Source: Anaerolineaceae bacterium
GTDB lineage: Bacteria; Chloroflexota; Anaerolineae; Anaerolineales; Anaerolineaceae
Direction of reading: 5' to 3'
DNA length: 64,000 nucleotides
Assembly (NCBI GenBank): GCA_020845515.1
Contig: JADLFQ010000097.1
Span: 1-64,000, forward strand
In this document: in pieces, positions 16,203 through 25,671 of the stretch
Position numbering within the stretch: the stretch's first letter is position 1
Layout of the letters: every line of letters starts with the position of its first letter
Notes under the pieces: model-generated
Seen by the model: the letters and a program-made list of their open reading frames with translations, nothing else
Database searches by the model: none
What the model was told of the DNA's origin: nothing
Program-made: the position numbers and the translations under genes

Positions 16203-17323
16203 CTTACCCAGCGAGAGAGCAAAGCGCGTGAAAGTGCTCGGTGAAAAAAATTTCCTTTGTGGTTGAGGATTTTGACTCCGCCGTTTGACAGGATGGTGTT
16301 AAAAACCGGTTTAAGCTGCATGCCGTAGACTTCCATGCACTCCAGCGGTTTAATGCCCGGCCAGGAATAACATGAAACAGCATAGCGCCGGTGTACGGCG
16401 TTGACCCAGGAGGGGATGGCGTTGTAAGCTGGATCGTGCGGTTCGAAGACATATTGGTCGAGATTGCCCTGTGGGATGCCTTCAATCCCCTTGGCGGAAC
16501 GAATGTTTCCGAGGCTCCCATCATACGGGTCTACTGAAAGATCGAGCAGGACGGCATGGGGGCGCATCAAGGCGATCCATTCATTCGGGATGACAGGCTT
16601 GCTTGGATCTGGTCTTTGGGTGGCATCTACCAGGATGTCGGTGTATTTGAGGATTTGGGTCATTACTTCAGTGTGGTTGGTAAGGTCATACTCCACTACG
16701 GTAACCTGGACGCCGGTTACCTCTTTGGCAGCCAGGGTTTTCCAGTAATCCACATTGCCATAGCGAACAGCTGCCTGGATGGCATACCCGCCGACAGCGC
16801 CTGCGCCCATTACCGTCACCTTAATGGGGAAACGGGCAGGGTCTTCAATGCCCGGCGGGGGGTAATGCCCGCGCAGCGTTTGAAAGGCAATATCAACCCC
16901 GTTCCAGGCGACAGCGCGCAGGTTCTCCACCAGCCGTTTGCCGAGGTCGTCTTTGATCGAATCGAGAGAAATGGCTTCTATGCCCCGAGAACGCAGAAAA
17001 TCCACCCGCAGCGGCCGGGTGGGATAATGCAGCATCGAAACCAGGCAGCTTCCGGGACGCATGCGGCGGATGGGTTCATCGCCGGGATAACGCAAGACCA
17101 GGACGATATCCTGCTGGTAGGTTTCCTCCATGGAAGCGAATTTAAGCGAGGGGTATTTCACGGGATAGTCGGATTCTTTCAAGCCCATGCCCGAACCGTA
17201 GCCATGTTCCAGAACGACCTGGGCATTGTGTAAGAGCAGATCAAGAACAAAGGCAGGAAGGAAGTCGCGCTTTTCCCCTTCCTCAAGGTGCATACGAGGC
17301 ATTCCGATTGTGATGGGTCTCAT
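16199..17323 (-). CDS. Alanine dehydrogenase/PNT-family NAD(P)-dependent oxidoreductase, paralog B
   Basis: A 374-aa paralog of the neighbouring plus-strand gene, matching it along its full length: EKRDFLPAFV, RPGSCLVSMLHYPTRP, IEAISLDSI, VAWNG, ILVDATQRPDPSKPVIPNEWI, and SCYSWPG near the end. The Rossmann motif is VMGAGAVGGYAI. As in paralog A, LRYP stands where alanine dehydrogenase has the catalytic Lys. GGAG precedes the ATG at the right distance, and a TATAAT on the minus strand (17380-17385) could be its promoter. The two genes converge tail to tail and share the palindrome CTAG as both stop codons. Function is inferred only from the fold. Confidence 0.75.
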   Translation of the reverse strand: MRPITIGMPRMHLEEGEKRDFLPAFVLDLLLHNAQVVLEHGYGSGMGLKESDYPVKYPSLKFASMEETYQQDIVLVLRYPGDEPIRRMRPGSCLVSMLHYPTRPLRVDFLRSRGIEAISLDSIKDDLGKRLVENLRAVAWNGVDIAFQTLRGHYPPPGIEDPARFPIKVTVMGAGAVGGYAIQAAVRYGNVDYWKTLAAKEVTGVQVTVVEYDLTNHTEVMTQILKYTDILVDATQRPDPSKPVIPNEWIALMRPHAVLLDLSVDPYDGSLGNIRSAKGIEGIPQGNLDQYVFEPHDPAYNAIPSWVNAVHRRYAVSCYSWPGIKPLECMEVYGMQLKPVFNTILSNGGVKILNHKGNFFHRALSRALLSRWVS

Positions 17324-17926
17324 AGATAACTCCTATTTTATAAATTTACCATAAACTGTTTTTAAAAAGTAAGATTTTTATTATATAGCGGCATCAAAGG
17401 TTACCCTGGACTTGATGCCACGCGGTTGTTGGTTGCCGGACACAAAACTGCCTCGGTATATAATGAAACTACTACACTGTTGGAGGAGTACAACCAATTA
17501 ACGAAGTTTCAGGATACATGGGATTCTTTTCAAACACGTCTGTTTAACTTCCACTATAATAAAAACTGGAATTGGAATATCAGTCGGGGTCTCCGACAGG
17601 CTTTCAGATTTTTTGTTCAATTACAGGGAATACAGGGGGCAATCTTTTTGGCAGCCCTGAACGACGGACTGCATTGAAGAGAAGATGAATTGACCGTTCG
17701 TTGATAGGAGGTAGATGTAAAAACTGTCATAGCGAGGGCTTTGGGAGAGTGTGTACATATTGCTGGCGCGATGAACTTTCTCCGGCTGGATGAGACAACT
17801 GAGCGGAGAACGCTTTTGAGGAATGGAAAATTTTCCCCGGATAGGCCGGATAAAAGGCACTCCGATTCTTTAAACGCAGGAGCCAGCAACCCTATTGTCC
17901 AATATACGATCTCAAGAAGGTAAAAA
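17324..17926. other. Intergenic region with no recognisable gene
   Basis: About 600 bases separate the divergent paralog B and the DUF2179 gene. Apart from the possible minus-strand -10 at 17380-17385, I see only short open frames on both strands that have no ribosome binding site, motif or sensible composition. A decayed gene cannot be ruled out. Confidence 0.4.
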
Positions 17927-18508
17927 ATGTCTTCAATTGGCAACTTTGATCTTTATGCGATGGTGATTTTACCGCTGATCATATTTCTGGCGCGCATTGT
18001 GGATGTAACACTGGGGACGATACGGATCATTATGGTTAGCAGGGGAAAACGAAATATCGCGCCGCTGCTGGGATTCTGCGAGGTATTTATCTGGATTGTT
18101 GCCATTAGTCAGATTATGCAGAATGTCAGAAGCATCCCGGCATTTTTCGCGTATGCCGGTGGCTTTGCGGCAGGCACGTATGCCGGTTTGTTTCTGGAAG
18201 ACAAACTGGCACTGGGGACGGTAATTGTGCGCGTGATCTTGCAAAAAGGGGGGGATGACCTGATCACCCTTCTACGCGCTGCCGGCTTTGGTGTGACCAG
18301 TGTGAACGGCGAAGGAGCCAACGGGCCAGTCAAGCTGATATACACGATTGTCAAGCGAAAAGACCTGCGCCAGGCAACCGATCTCATCCGCCAGGACCAC
18401 CCCAATGTGTTTTTTTCGGTTGAAGACATACGCTCCACTGAGGCAGGGGTGTTTCCAAATAATCAGACTGCTTTTCAGGATATTTTTGCGCTACGGAAAT
18501 CCAAGTAA
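17927..18508 (+). CDS. DUF2179/DUF5698 (UPF0316) family membrane protein
   Basis: A 193-aa protein with three hydrophobic helices in residues 10-90 (ILPLIIFLARIVDVTLGTIRIIMVSRG is the family's typical start region). A soluble C-terminal DUF2179-like domain follows, with GFGVTSVNGEGANGPVKL. Such proteins are widespread and uncharacterised; the C-terminal domain resembles ones that bind small ligands. AGAAGGT precedes the ATG at good spacing. It stands alone: the next gene is 188 bp downstream. Confidence 0.8.
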   Translation: MSSIGNFDLYAMVILPLIIFLARIVDVTLGTIRIIMVSRGKRNIAPLLGFCEVFIWIVAISQIMQNVRSIPAFFAYAGGFAAGTYAGLFLEDKLALGTVIVRVILQKGGDDLITLLRAAGFGVTSVNGEGANGPVKLIYTIVKRKDLRQATDLIRQDHPNVFFSVEDIRSTEAGVFPNNQTAFQDIFALRKSK

Positions 18509-18696
18509 GAAGGCGCGAGAAAGATGATGTTATTTGTGAGCTTTTATTGAAGACGGGATACCTTCCCTTTAACCTTTGCTCCTGGGAGAATAAGGGAAAT
18601 AGCGATATTGTTTTATCATCATCGAAGATGTTAATCTGGCATATACTATTATGCGGCGGTAATTAATAAAAATCAGCAGATAATCAGGAAGAGGCT

Positions 18697-19851
18697 ATGA
18701 AAAATTTTGATGTCATCCTTGTGGGCGGGGGGTTTTTAGGGCTTTCTACAGCATATCACCTTTCTAAAGCAGGGTCGCGCGTACTGGTGCTTGATAAGGG
18801 CGACCTGGGGGGAGGAACTTCATCGGCGTGTTCCGGGCGTGCCCAGGTTTGTGAGGGGTATCTCGACCCTTTGAATCTGATGTTGATTAAAGAAGGCATC
18901 AAGCGGCACGAGACGCTTGAGGAAGAATTAGGAATGTCGTATGACTGGAAGCGATTTGGACTTTTCCTGATCATCCGGACTGAGGAGCTGTGGAAGCGTT
19001 GGGAGGAACGGTGTGAAATTTTGACGAAAGCGGGCATTCCGACCGAGATGGTGGCGCGCGCAGAACTTGAAAAAGCGGAACCGGCGATGAACACTGCAGG
19101 GTTGCTCGGAGCGGCATATTCATTGGAAGGTTTGCTCAACCCGTTGCTATTCACCCGGGCATACGCTCAAGCGGCAGAACGCTGCGGCGCGACAATCCTC
19201 TCGCACGCGAAAGTGACGGGTATGGATGTGGAAGGCGGCCGGGTGCGGGCAGTGCGGACGGAACAAGATACTTACGGCGCGGATACGGTTGCTGTGATGG
19301 CGGGGGCATGGACGCCAACCGTCACCCGTCTGGCTGGCGTGGAAACGCCGGTACGCCACACGCATGCCGAAGCACTGGTCACCGAGCCGATTCCGGAGAT
19401 AATTCACAACACAATTGAACTGGCTGATTTTTATGAGATAATTCACGGAAAGCAACAAGCGGTTGCAATTGGGTTTGGGCCTGTACCGAACGGCACGTTG
19501 GTAATTACCGAAGCGGTGACGATGACGGATAAACTGCACGCGGGCGTTAGCCATTGGGGGCTAAGCCACCTTGCGGTGGAGATAGTCAAACTTTTCCCGT
19601 GTCTGGCAAAAACGCGCGTGATGCGCAGTTGGGGAAGGCCGACTTCGTTTACGCCGGATGAAGAACCGATTATCGGATGGATGCCCCAAGTTCAAAACCT
19701 GTTCACGGCGACCAGCATGGTTGAGACGATTACAGCCGTGCCGTTGGTAAGTGAGTGGATGGCAATGATGATACGCGGTGAGTCGCCGCCGGTTGATATG
19801 GGACGGTATTCCCCGGCGCGTTTTTCCGGCGGGTGGAGTTGGCATTCATAA
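18697..19851 (+). CDS. FAD-dependent oxidoreductase of the D-amino-acid oxidase (DAO) family
   Basis: A 384-aa flavoenzyme like sarcosine, glycine or proline oxidases. The FAD-binding motif VGGGFLGLSTAYHLSKAG is at residues 10-27, followed by VLDKGDLGGGTS. The C-terminal part holds RSWGRPTSFTPDEEPIIGW, typical of the DAO fold's flavin and substrate region. GGAAGAGG precedes the start. No small-subunit partner is adjacent, so a monomeric amine or imino-acid oxidase or dehydrogenase is the best guess. It converges with the lactate permease, with a shared terminator between them. Confidence 0.85.
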   Translation: MKNFDVILVGGGFLGLSTAYHLSKAGSRVLVLDKGDLGGGTSSACSGRAQVCEGYLDPLNLMLIKEGIKRHETLEEELGMSYDWKRFGLFLIIRTEELWKRWEERCEILTKAGIPTEMVARAELEKAEPAMNTAGLLGAAYSLEGLLNPLLFTRAYAQAAERCGATILSHAKVTGMDVEGGRVRAVRTEQDTYGADTVAVMAGAWTPTVTRLAGVETPVRHTHAEALVTEPIPEIIHNTIELADFYEIIHGKQQAVAIGFGPVPNGTLVITEAVTMTDKLHAGVSHWGLSHLAVEIVKLFPCLAKTRVMRSWGRPTSFTPDEEPIIGWMPQVQNLFTATSMVETITAVPLVSEWMAMMIRGESPPVDMGRYSPARFSGGWSWHS

Positions 19852-19865
19852 AATATATATAAAGA

Positions 19866-19900
19866 AAAAAGAGTGGTTATGAACAATAGCCGCTCTTTTT
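19866..19900. terminator. Bidirectional terminator between oxidoreductase and lactate permease genes
   Basis: A 15-bp stem (19866-19880 with 19886-19900, two G-U pairs, loop GAACA) begins with A5 and ends with T5. It can therefore end transcripts from both convergent genes. Confidence 0.85.
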
Positions 19901-19924
19901 AGTTTCCGGCTCAGGCGTGGGGAG

Positions 19925-21433
19925 TTAAAAAAATTGTACCAACGCAAACACAATTCCGCCGGTCAGCAGGCCAATTGCAAGACCGTACGGCAAGGTCTTG
20001 CGTAATGCCCGGCTGTCACAGCCTTCCGCGTGAACCGTGCTGCACCCCACAAGCATTTTAGCGGGGGAAATCATGCTGCCGAGCGCGCCGCCGGCAGTTT
20101 GCGCCGCCAGCAGCCAGTTGGGATCAAACCCCAACAGAAGGGCAACATCTTTTTGAAGGGGGGCAAAAAGCACGTTGGAATTATTGTTGCTCCCTGTGGC
20201 AAAAGCTCCCAGCATACCGATCAGCGGTGAAATAAGCGGGTAAGCCGTTTGCATGGTGATGCTCAGGCCCTGGGCAAGTAGTAATGTCATGCCGCAGTGT
20301 TCCATCAGCGAGGAAAGCCCGACAGCTGCAAGTATGCCGAGGGTGGCGTGCGCAGCAGAAGATGCAGTTTTGGCAGCAATTGCCTGCCAGCTCCGGGGGG
20401 AAAGCAGGTTTGCGGCACGGTGTATTCTGTAGGAGAGAAAAGACAGGACGATAATGGATGTGCCTGGGTGGAGGAAAAAGCGGAATGTTGTGCCGGGGGC
20501 GGCCCGGGTGAGAAACCCTTGCAGCGTCTCGACTTGAGGAAAGACAGGAATCCAAGCGATTTTAAGAAGGATAGTGTGCAGAGGCTCAAAAAGGGTGAGC
20601 AGTGCCATGAGAACAGCCAACCCGCCATAGCTAAACAGAGCACCGTGCAAAGGAGAGAATCGTCCGGTTGCCGGTAACCGCGGGCGGCCGCGATAGTTGA
20701 GCATTAACCCAACCAGTAATCCAGCCAACCCGGCGAGTATGGAGGCGAGCGCGGTGAGACCGGTAACAGCCAGAGCATACTGAACAGCGGCCATCAGTGC
20801 GGCGACTAGAAGCACTTTAGGCCAGATGCGCACTTGACCCAAGATGGCAGAGGCTGCCAGGCCACACAGCAGACAAGCGATCCCGAGGATAAAGGCGGCT
20901 GGCCCGGCCAGAAATGCAGCATCTGTTTGAGTAATGGCGGTGAGGGTGTCAAAAAGCACGCCCATACCGCCCATCGAAACTGCCCACGAATGCCCGGCGG
21001 CAACAGCCGCGATGGCGGAGACCGGCGGTACCCCGACACCGACGAGCATGGGGGCGACTACAGCAATTGGGATGCCAAAACCGGTCATGCCTTCCAGAAA
21101 TCCGCTGAAAGCCCATGCCATGAGGACGAGCAGCAGGCCGCGATCATGGATTGAGGTTTCAAACCAGGAGGCAAACGCCTGGATGCCGCCAGTCTGGTTA
21201 ACAGTATGGAAGAGAAAAAGTGCAGGCCAAAGCACCAGGAGCACATAAAAGGAAAGCAAAAACCCCTTGACCTGGGAGACCCACCAAACATCAAACGTCA
21301 ACCCAAAGAAAAAAAACGCAATGAGATTTCCGGCAAGCCATCCTGCCGCACCGGCGCGATGTCCACCCCAACGGAACACAAGCATAAGCGCAAGAATTAA
21401 AAAAATAGGAAAGAAGGCAAGAAAATAACGCAT
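19925..21433 (-). CDS. lctP: L-lactate permease (LctP family)
   Basis: A 502-aa integral membrane protein with about 12-13 helices. It carries out lactate or glycolate uptake with a proton. Family signatures are visible: FLEGMTGFGIPIAVVAPMLVG near residue 112, and GAFATGSNNNSNVLFAPLQ near residue 405. It is somewhat shorter than the E. coli enzyme (551 aa). No lactate dehydrogenase gene is adjacent. It lies 123 bp after the end of an unrecognised minus-strand gene and may or may not share its transcript. Confidence 0.9.
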   Translation of the reverse strand: MRYFLAFFPIFLILALMLVFRWGGHRAGAAGWLAGNLIAFFFFGLTFDVWWVSQVKGFLLSFYVLLVLWPALFLFHTVNQTGGIQAFASWFETSIHDRGLLLVLMAWAFSGFLEGMTGFGIPIAVVAPMLVGVGVPPVSAIAAVAAGHSWAVSMGGMGVLFDTLTAITQTDAAFLAGPAAFILGIACLLCGLAASAILGQVRIWPKVLLVAALMAAVQYALAVTGLTALASILAGLAGLLVGLMLNYRGRPRLPATGRFSPLHGALFSYGGLAVLMALLTLFEPLHTILLKIAWIPVFPQVETLQGFLTRAAPGTTFRFFLHPGTSIIVLSFLSYRIHRAANLLSPRSWQAIAAKTASSAAHATLGILAAVGLSSLMEHCGMTLLLAQGLSITMQTAYPLISPLIGMLGAFATGSNNNSNVLFAPLQKDVALLLGFDPNWLLAAQTAGGALGSMISPAKMLVGCSTVHAEGCDSRALRKTLPYGLAIGLLTGGIVFALVQFF

Positions 21434-21556
21434 GCCTGCTATTGTATCTTGCGCGGCGGGCTACAGGGAAGAGTATTAAAGGGAAAAACTGGCGCTATTC
21501 GGTTTTTGAAAATGCAATGAACAGCCCATTCTCAAGCTGTCTGTGCGAAGAGGGGG

Positions 21557-23047
21557 TCACTCTTCCTGAAGCGCCATTTTTCCGTTTTCCTGTGGGATGA
21601 AAGACAGCGGTCCCTGGGGAACACGGCTGTCAATCTCCAGCGCGCCGCCATCAATCGCTTCCCAAATCATCTGAAATGGCACCTTGCCGGCGACCCATTT
21701 TTCTACAATCACCACACCATGCCCTGGCAGGATGGTAAAAACAAGTTGGCGCGGGTCGGTTGGTTGGTTTAGGGCTTGCGACTGAGAGAAAGCCGTCATA
21801 ATGGCGCTTGCTTGTGCTTCGGTGGAGCAGGAAACGGGGAAATGATAATAGGCGGGTTCGAGAAAGACGTGCTCAACAAATTTCGGGTCATACGCGCGTA
21901 CACTGCGATGGCCATGCAGTTTGGAGCGCGCTACGGGGACTTCCCCCTGAATATTCCACTCTTTTCCCAGTTGAATAAAAGGCAGACGGCTATCCATGCC
22001 CACCATTTCCACTGCTTCAGTGGAGGGGGAGTCATTACGCTTGCCTTCTACATGCCGGACGACCGCGCCTTTTCCATCGGGACGCATTGCCAGGATAACC
22101 GCCAGTTCGTCTTCACTTAACTGTCCTTTGTCCACCGGGCGGGCGCTGCCGGTGATGGTGGTGATCATGGCGTTCAGCTCCGGATCCCACGTAGCAAAAC
22201 AGCCTTCGCTGTATTGGCTGGCGATCGCGCCATTCAATGCAGGGATGTTAACGAGGTTGCCAATTTCGACCATGCGGGTGAAAAACTCACGACGGCCGAA
22301 TTCTTGCCCGGCGATTTTCATAGCGGCGGGTGTTGACAGCATATTCCACTGCGCCAGGGGAACAGGCTCGCCCAAGACTTCGTGCTGGGTGACCTCACGG
22401 GTGCTGACCGCGGTGACCACACGCAGCGCCAGGTCTTCGTAAAACGCGGCAGGGTCGGCTGCACTGGTGCGCGGATAGGCGCCAACCAGATCGAAGGTGT
22501 AGGCCTCCTGCGGAGGGCCTTGCAAGCTTTCGCCAATGAGCAAGATCAAGCGGATGCACATCGTTTGTGATTGAATAAGGCGCACGAGCGAAAGAATCGG
22601 GCCGGCGCGCAACCCCTGTTCGTGCAAGGTGATGTAGGCGTGAGACGCGAGGCCCGAAAAACGATAATTCTCGGGGTCGGGCTTGGGGGTGGCAAGCGCT
22701 TTCCGGAAATGCGCCATCATGGCGTCAAAATCGGCACGGGTGATCGCGACCAGAGTAAAAACTGTGGGGATATGTTCCAGCGAAAAACGACGCCGGGCGG
22801 TGAACATGAGCGCCTGCCGCCATTCGATTGGTTGATTAAATTGAGCAGTCGTTATTAAAACGTTCACGCTGTTGCGGGGGTGATCGAGGACAGTGTGCCC
22901 ATCGGCTTTAAGCTGGGCGAGCAGATTGCCGGCGGCCTCATCAGCCATTGGACAGGATGGGCCGGACTGGTATGCGACGGTAATTTTTTGGAGCCAGGCA
23001 TGCGATTGGCGGGGCAGCCTGGTGGAAGGTAGTTTTTCGGTAATCAT
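21557..23047 (-). CDS. Unrecognised conserved-looking 496-aa protein
   Basis: I do not recognise this family. The protein is soluble, with no signal peptide or helix. Two similar-looking halves are possible: QALMFTARRRFSLEHIPTVFTLVAI near the N-terminus and QLVFTILPGHGVVIVEKWV near the C-terminus. Codon use and the ribosome binding site show it is real. The ATG at 23047 shares one base with the SDR stop (TAATG), and AGGAG lies nine bases upstream. Its tight coupling to an SDR reductase, and a RibD-C/DHFR-like reductase just before, suggests a role in the same small-molecule pathway. Confidence 0.75.
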   Translation of the reverse strand: MITEKLPSTRLPRQSHAWLQKITVAYQSGPSCPMADEAAGNLLAQLKADGHTVLDHPRNSVNVLITTAQFNQPIEWRQALMFTARRRFSLEHIPTVFTLVAITRADFDAMMAHFRKALATPKPDPENYRFSGLASHAYITLHEQGLRAGPILSLVRLIQSQTMCIRLILLIGESLQGPPQEAYTFDLVGAYPRTSAADPAAFYEDLALRVVTAVSTREVTQHEVLGEPVPLAQWNMLSTPAAMKIAGQEFGRREFFTRMVEIGNLVNIPALNGAIASQYSEGCFATWDPELNAMITTITGSARPVDKGQLSEDELAVILAMRPDGKGAVVRHVEGKRNDSPSTEAVEMVGMDSRLPFIQLGKEWNIQGEVPVARSKLHGHRSVRAYDPKFVEHVFLEPAYYHFPVSCSTEAQASAIMTAFSQSQALNQPTDPRQLVFTILPGHGVVIVEKWVAGKVPFQMIWEAIDGGALEIDSRVPQGPLSFIPQENGKMALQEE

Positions 23048-23841
23048 TACTTTAACTCCTTCGTCTCCCATCCTTGCAGGTGGAATTTAAGTGCAGCCCA
23101 GTCTGCGAGGGTGGGGGAGATGAGATACAACCAGTAAAGGATATTTGCCTGAAATGGCAGGATAAAGCGCGCCCGGCCGCTGCGGACAGCGCGCACAACG
23201 GCGGCGGCGACCGAGCTGGAAGGCATTTTAGCGGAAATTGCAGGAACTTTGAGTGTATCCAGCATGGGGGTGTTCACACGGCCCGGATAGATAATGGAGA
23301 CGCGGATGCCGGAGCCGTGCAGTTCCTGACGGAGTACATCAGCAAAACCGCTGAGGGCAGATTTGGCGGCGACATACGGCGCATCCAGGGCGAGCGGCGT
23401 TTTAACATCCATTGTGGAGATGACGATAATCTGCCCGCTGCCGCGCGCGCGCATTGCCGGTAAAGCGGCCAGGATGCAATGTACACCGCCATAGAAGTTG
23501 ACTGCCATAGATTCTTGAAGACTGGTCAGCGTGATGCTGTCAATGGGCGAACGAATATACTGCCCGGCATTGACAACGAGGAGATCCACCTGGCCCCAGT
23601 AATTGATGACTTGCTGGAAGAAGTGTTTCACTTGGGTGGAGTCGGTACTATCAGTTGGAGCAGCCAGCGCCTGACCCCCGAAGGTTTCGATCTCGTTTTG
23701 CAGTTCTTTCAGGGCGTTTTCCGAGCGAGCGGCCAGCGCGACACGGGCACCGCGCCGGGCGAACTCCAGCGCGATTTGGCGGCCAATTCCGCTGGATGCG
23801 CCGGTGATGACGGCTACTTTGTCTTTGAAATGACCATCCAT
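23047..23841 (-). CDS. Short-chain dehydrogenase/reductase (SDR)
   Basis: A 264-aa classical SDR with cofactor motif TGASSGIG (residues 13-20), the structural VVNAG motif, the catalytic Ser in VISTMD and the YxxxK pair in APYVAAKSALSGF. ARSE after the second strand suggests NADP(H) use. A basic C-terminal tail (FHLQGWETKEL) with a hydrophobic stretch (ILYWLYLISPTLADW) could bring it to membranes or lipid substrates. AGGA lies before the ATG. Its stop overlaps the next gene's start as TAATG. Substrate unknown. Confidence 0.9.
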   Translation of the reverse strand: MDGHFKDKVAVITGASSGIGRQIALEFARRGARVALAARSENALKELQNEIETFGGQALAAPTDSTDSTQVKHFFQQVINYWGQVDLLVVNAGQYIRSPIDSITLTSLQESMAVNFYGGVHCILAALPAMRARGSGQIIVISTMDVKTPLALDAPYVAAKSALSGFADVLRQELHGSGIRVSIIYPGRVNTPMLDTLKVPAISAKMPSSSVAAAVVRAVRSGRARFILPFQANILYWLYLISPTLADWAALKFHLQGWETKELK

Positions 23842-24003
23842 TAAGGTCCTTCTCTCCCAGCGACAAAAATGCCCAGCCTATGCCAGAGGCCAGGAGGGTA
23901 TTCATTCTTAAACCCCGATACGGCAAACTGGTTGCGCCAGAGCGGTGATTATGGGCGCCTCTTAAGTTGTCTCGCTTTTCTCGGGCGCAGTTTGTAGAAT
24001 GCT

Positions 24004-24984
24004 TCAGGCGTTCAGAGCCGCATTGTAGAGTAACTGCTGGCGGGTGAAGAGGAAGCTGTTGTTGTGGAGGGCAATGACCAGAAATCTGGCATGTGGATGG
24101 CTGGCTTCGGAAAATGATAACCCGTATCCGGGGGTAATGGGGCCACCGATGTAGAGTGGTGAATAATTGACGAAGAATTCATTCAGCAAGCCTTGTTCCA
24201 TCATCAGCCACATATAGGTCGGCGATTCGATCAGCAGATGTTTTATGCCGGCGGCACGCAGGCAGCGCATCAAGAGCGGGGCATCCGGTTCTTTCCCGCC
24301 GGTCATCAGGACAACTTTGTTGCAAGGAATCAGCTTCTCCTGGAATTGTGCACTCAGGGAAGAAGGGTCAACCTCGGCGGGGGAGAAGTAAGGGCCAATC
24401 AGCGACACTTCCGCGCCGTATTTTTCCTGAAGATACTGACCGCCGGCCTGGCTGGTAGCGATGAGAGTGCGCACTTCAGGCATCGAGAAGATGATGTGTT
24501 CAAAAGGTACGTCTGTCCCATCGAACGAGACAATAACGTTGAGCGGCACTTCCGGGTTTTTACCGAGGATCGTCTTACGCTCAGCTAACAAGTCTTCATC
24601 CTGGCAGGCAAAGATCGAATCGGGTTCAACCTGGAGTATCTTCGCGCCGGTGATAATGCCGTCTGCGTGGGCAGTGAGCAGGTTGAGTACCCAAAAATCT
24701 GTCAGTGCACCCTGCGGATTGAGGCGGTTTGCCTGTGCGACAACGGGACCTTTGGGGTTGTCGGGGAAAGCCATCTTGCCGTCAAGCGAGAGGACGATTG
24801 AGGCAAAAGTGTAGGGGCGGTTTTCAGGCGGCTCCGGGAAGTAGAGGTCGTGGTAGGCGGCGCTGACTTTGGAGAGCGGTGCGCGCGCGCCGGAAGCCTG
24901 CCGGAGTTTTTCCAACTCAGTTTCGTTTTTGTACAGAGGGGTGAGGCGGAGACTTTCGAGAGGGAAAGAGATTTTTGGGATCAT
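24004..24984 (-). CDS. RibD C-terminal/dihydrofolate reductase-like protein
   Basis: A 326-aa protein with the bacterial RibD C-terminal reductase fold: RPYTFASIVLSLDGKMA (the start motif of this family), HADGIITGAKI, and a late GIKHLLIESPTYMWLMMEQGLLNEFFVNYSPLYIGG segment. This resembles the LLVEGGPxLxxxLLxxGLVDEL motif, with ESPT in place of EGGP. It may reduce a pterin- or flavin-like substrate with NADPH. It is probably the first gene of a group with the SDR (162 bp downstream) and the 496-aa protein. AAAGGT precedes the ATG. No riboflavin genes are nearby. Confidence 0.75.
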   Translation of the reverse strand: MIPKISFPLESLRLTPLYKNETELEKLRQASGARAPLSKVSAAYHDLYFPEPPENRPYTFASIVLSLDGKMAFPDNPKGPVVAQANRLNPQGALTDFWVLNLLTAHADGIITGAKILQVEPDSIFACQDEDLLAERKTILGKNPEVPLNVIVSFDGTDVPFEHIIFSMPEVRTLIATSQAGGQYLQEKYGAEVSLIGPYFSPAEVDPSSLSAQFQEKLIPCNKVVLMTGGKEPDAPLLMRCLRAAGIKHLLIESPTYMWLMMEQGLLNEFFVNYSPLYIGGPITPGYGLSFSEASHPHARFLVIALHNNSFLFTRQQLLYNAALNA

Positions 24985-25279
24985 CGTCTACCTTTCTGTG
25001 GTTGGCTGGGAACGATCTTCTATTATTCTAACCCGGATTGGGGGAAAAGGATAAGCTTATGGCACAGAGACCTGCCACGCCGAATTTTCCCCCCGGTTTC
25101 AATTTTCGTTACCCCGTCATGCAGATCAACCTTTTACTGTTCCTGGATTGTGCAAACCTCTCCGGTCAATCAGCATACGCTTATGCATACTGCTTGCTTC
25201 ATCAGGGTTGTACCGGCAGTGAATCACCAACCTGGTATCCCTGATCACGGGAATGGAGCGGAGCGTCTGCTCCACTTCA

Positions 25280-25671
25280 ATTGTGTCCTCAGCCACAATT
25301 GCGATTGCATCTTCGTTGGAAAACTTTGCTGTCGTAGAGGATAGGGCGGTCCCAACCGTCCCCCTTATTGGTGGGAAGAGTGATCAGACAGTGATGCGGT
25401 TCTTGCCTAAAACATCCTTATGCGTGATAACCTTGTACACACCGGGCATTTTCTCGGCTTCCGAGGTGTCAATTGAAAAGATATTGGCATGGGAAACTTC
25501 AGCCTGCGCCTGCGCGAGCTGTAATGCGCCCGCGGGCATCTTTAGAGTGAGATCCTGGCTAAAGTCCAGGGTGCCAGTGACTTTTCCTACGGTCGTCGGG
25601 CGGGGATATTTTCCGCCCCAAATCTTCCAGCGCCATCTCACCGCGCATCACTTTGGCGGCTTCCCTGATTA
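25280..25671 (-). pseudogene. Remnant of a molybdenum hydroxylase (xanthine/aldehyde dehydrogenase) large subunit
   Basis: On the minus strand consecutive pieces of a xanthine/aldehyde dehydrogenase Mo-binding subunit follow one another in different frames. They are IIREAAKVMRGEMALEDLG (from about 25670), GKVTGTLDFSQDLTLKMP...AQAQAEVSHANI...MPGVYKVITHKDV.GKNRIT (25384-25620), LITLPTNKGDGWDRPIL (25314-25385) and NEDAIAIVAEDT (25280-25315). This order and content is that of the N-terminal hammerhead domain. At least three frameshifts and the absence of the catalytic part show a dead gene. Its first fragment reads into the 3' end of zwf copy 2. Sequence from 24985 to 25280 holds no recognisable gene. 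Confidence 0.82.

Noticed and set aside
16556-17233. 225-codon open frame on the plus strand opposite paralog B
   Set aside because: It has no recognisable motif and lies wholly within a well-supported minus-strand gene.
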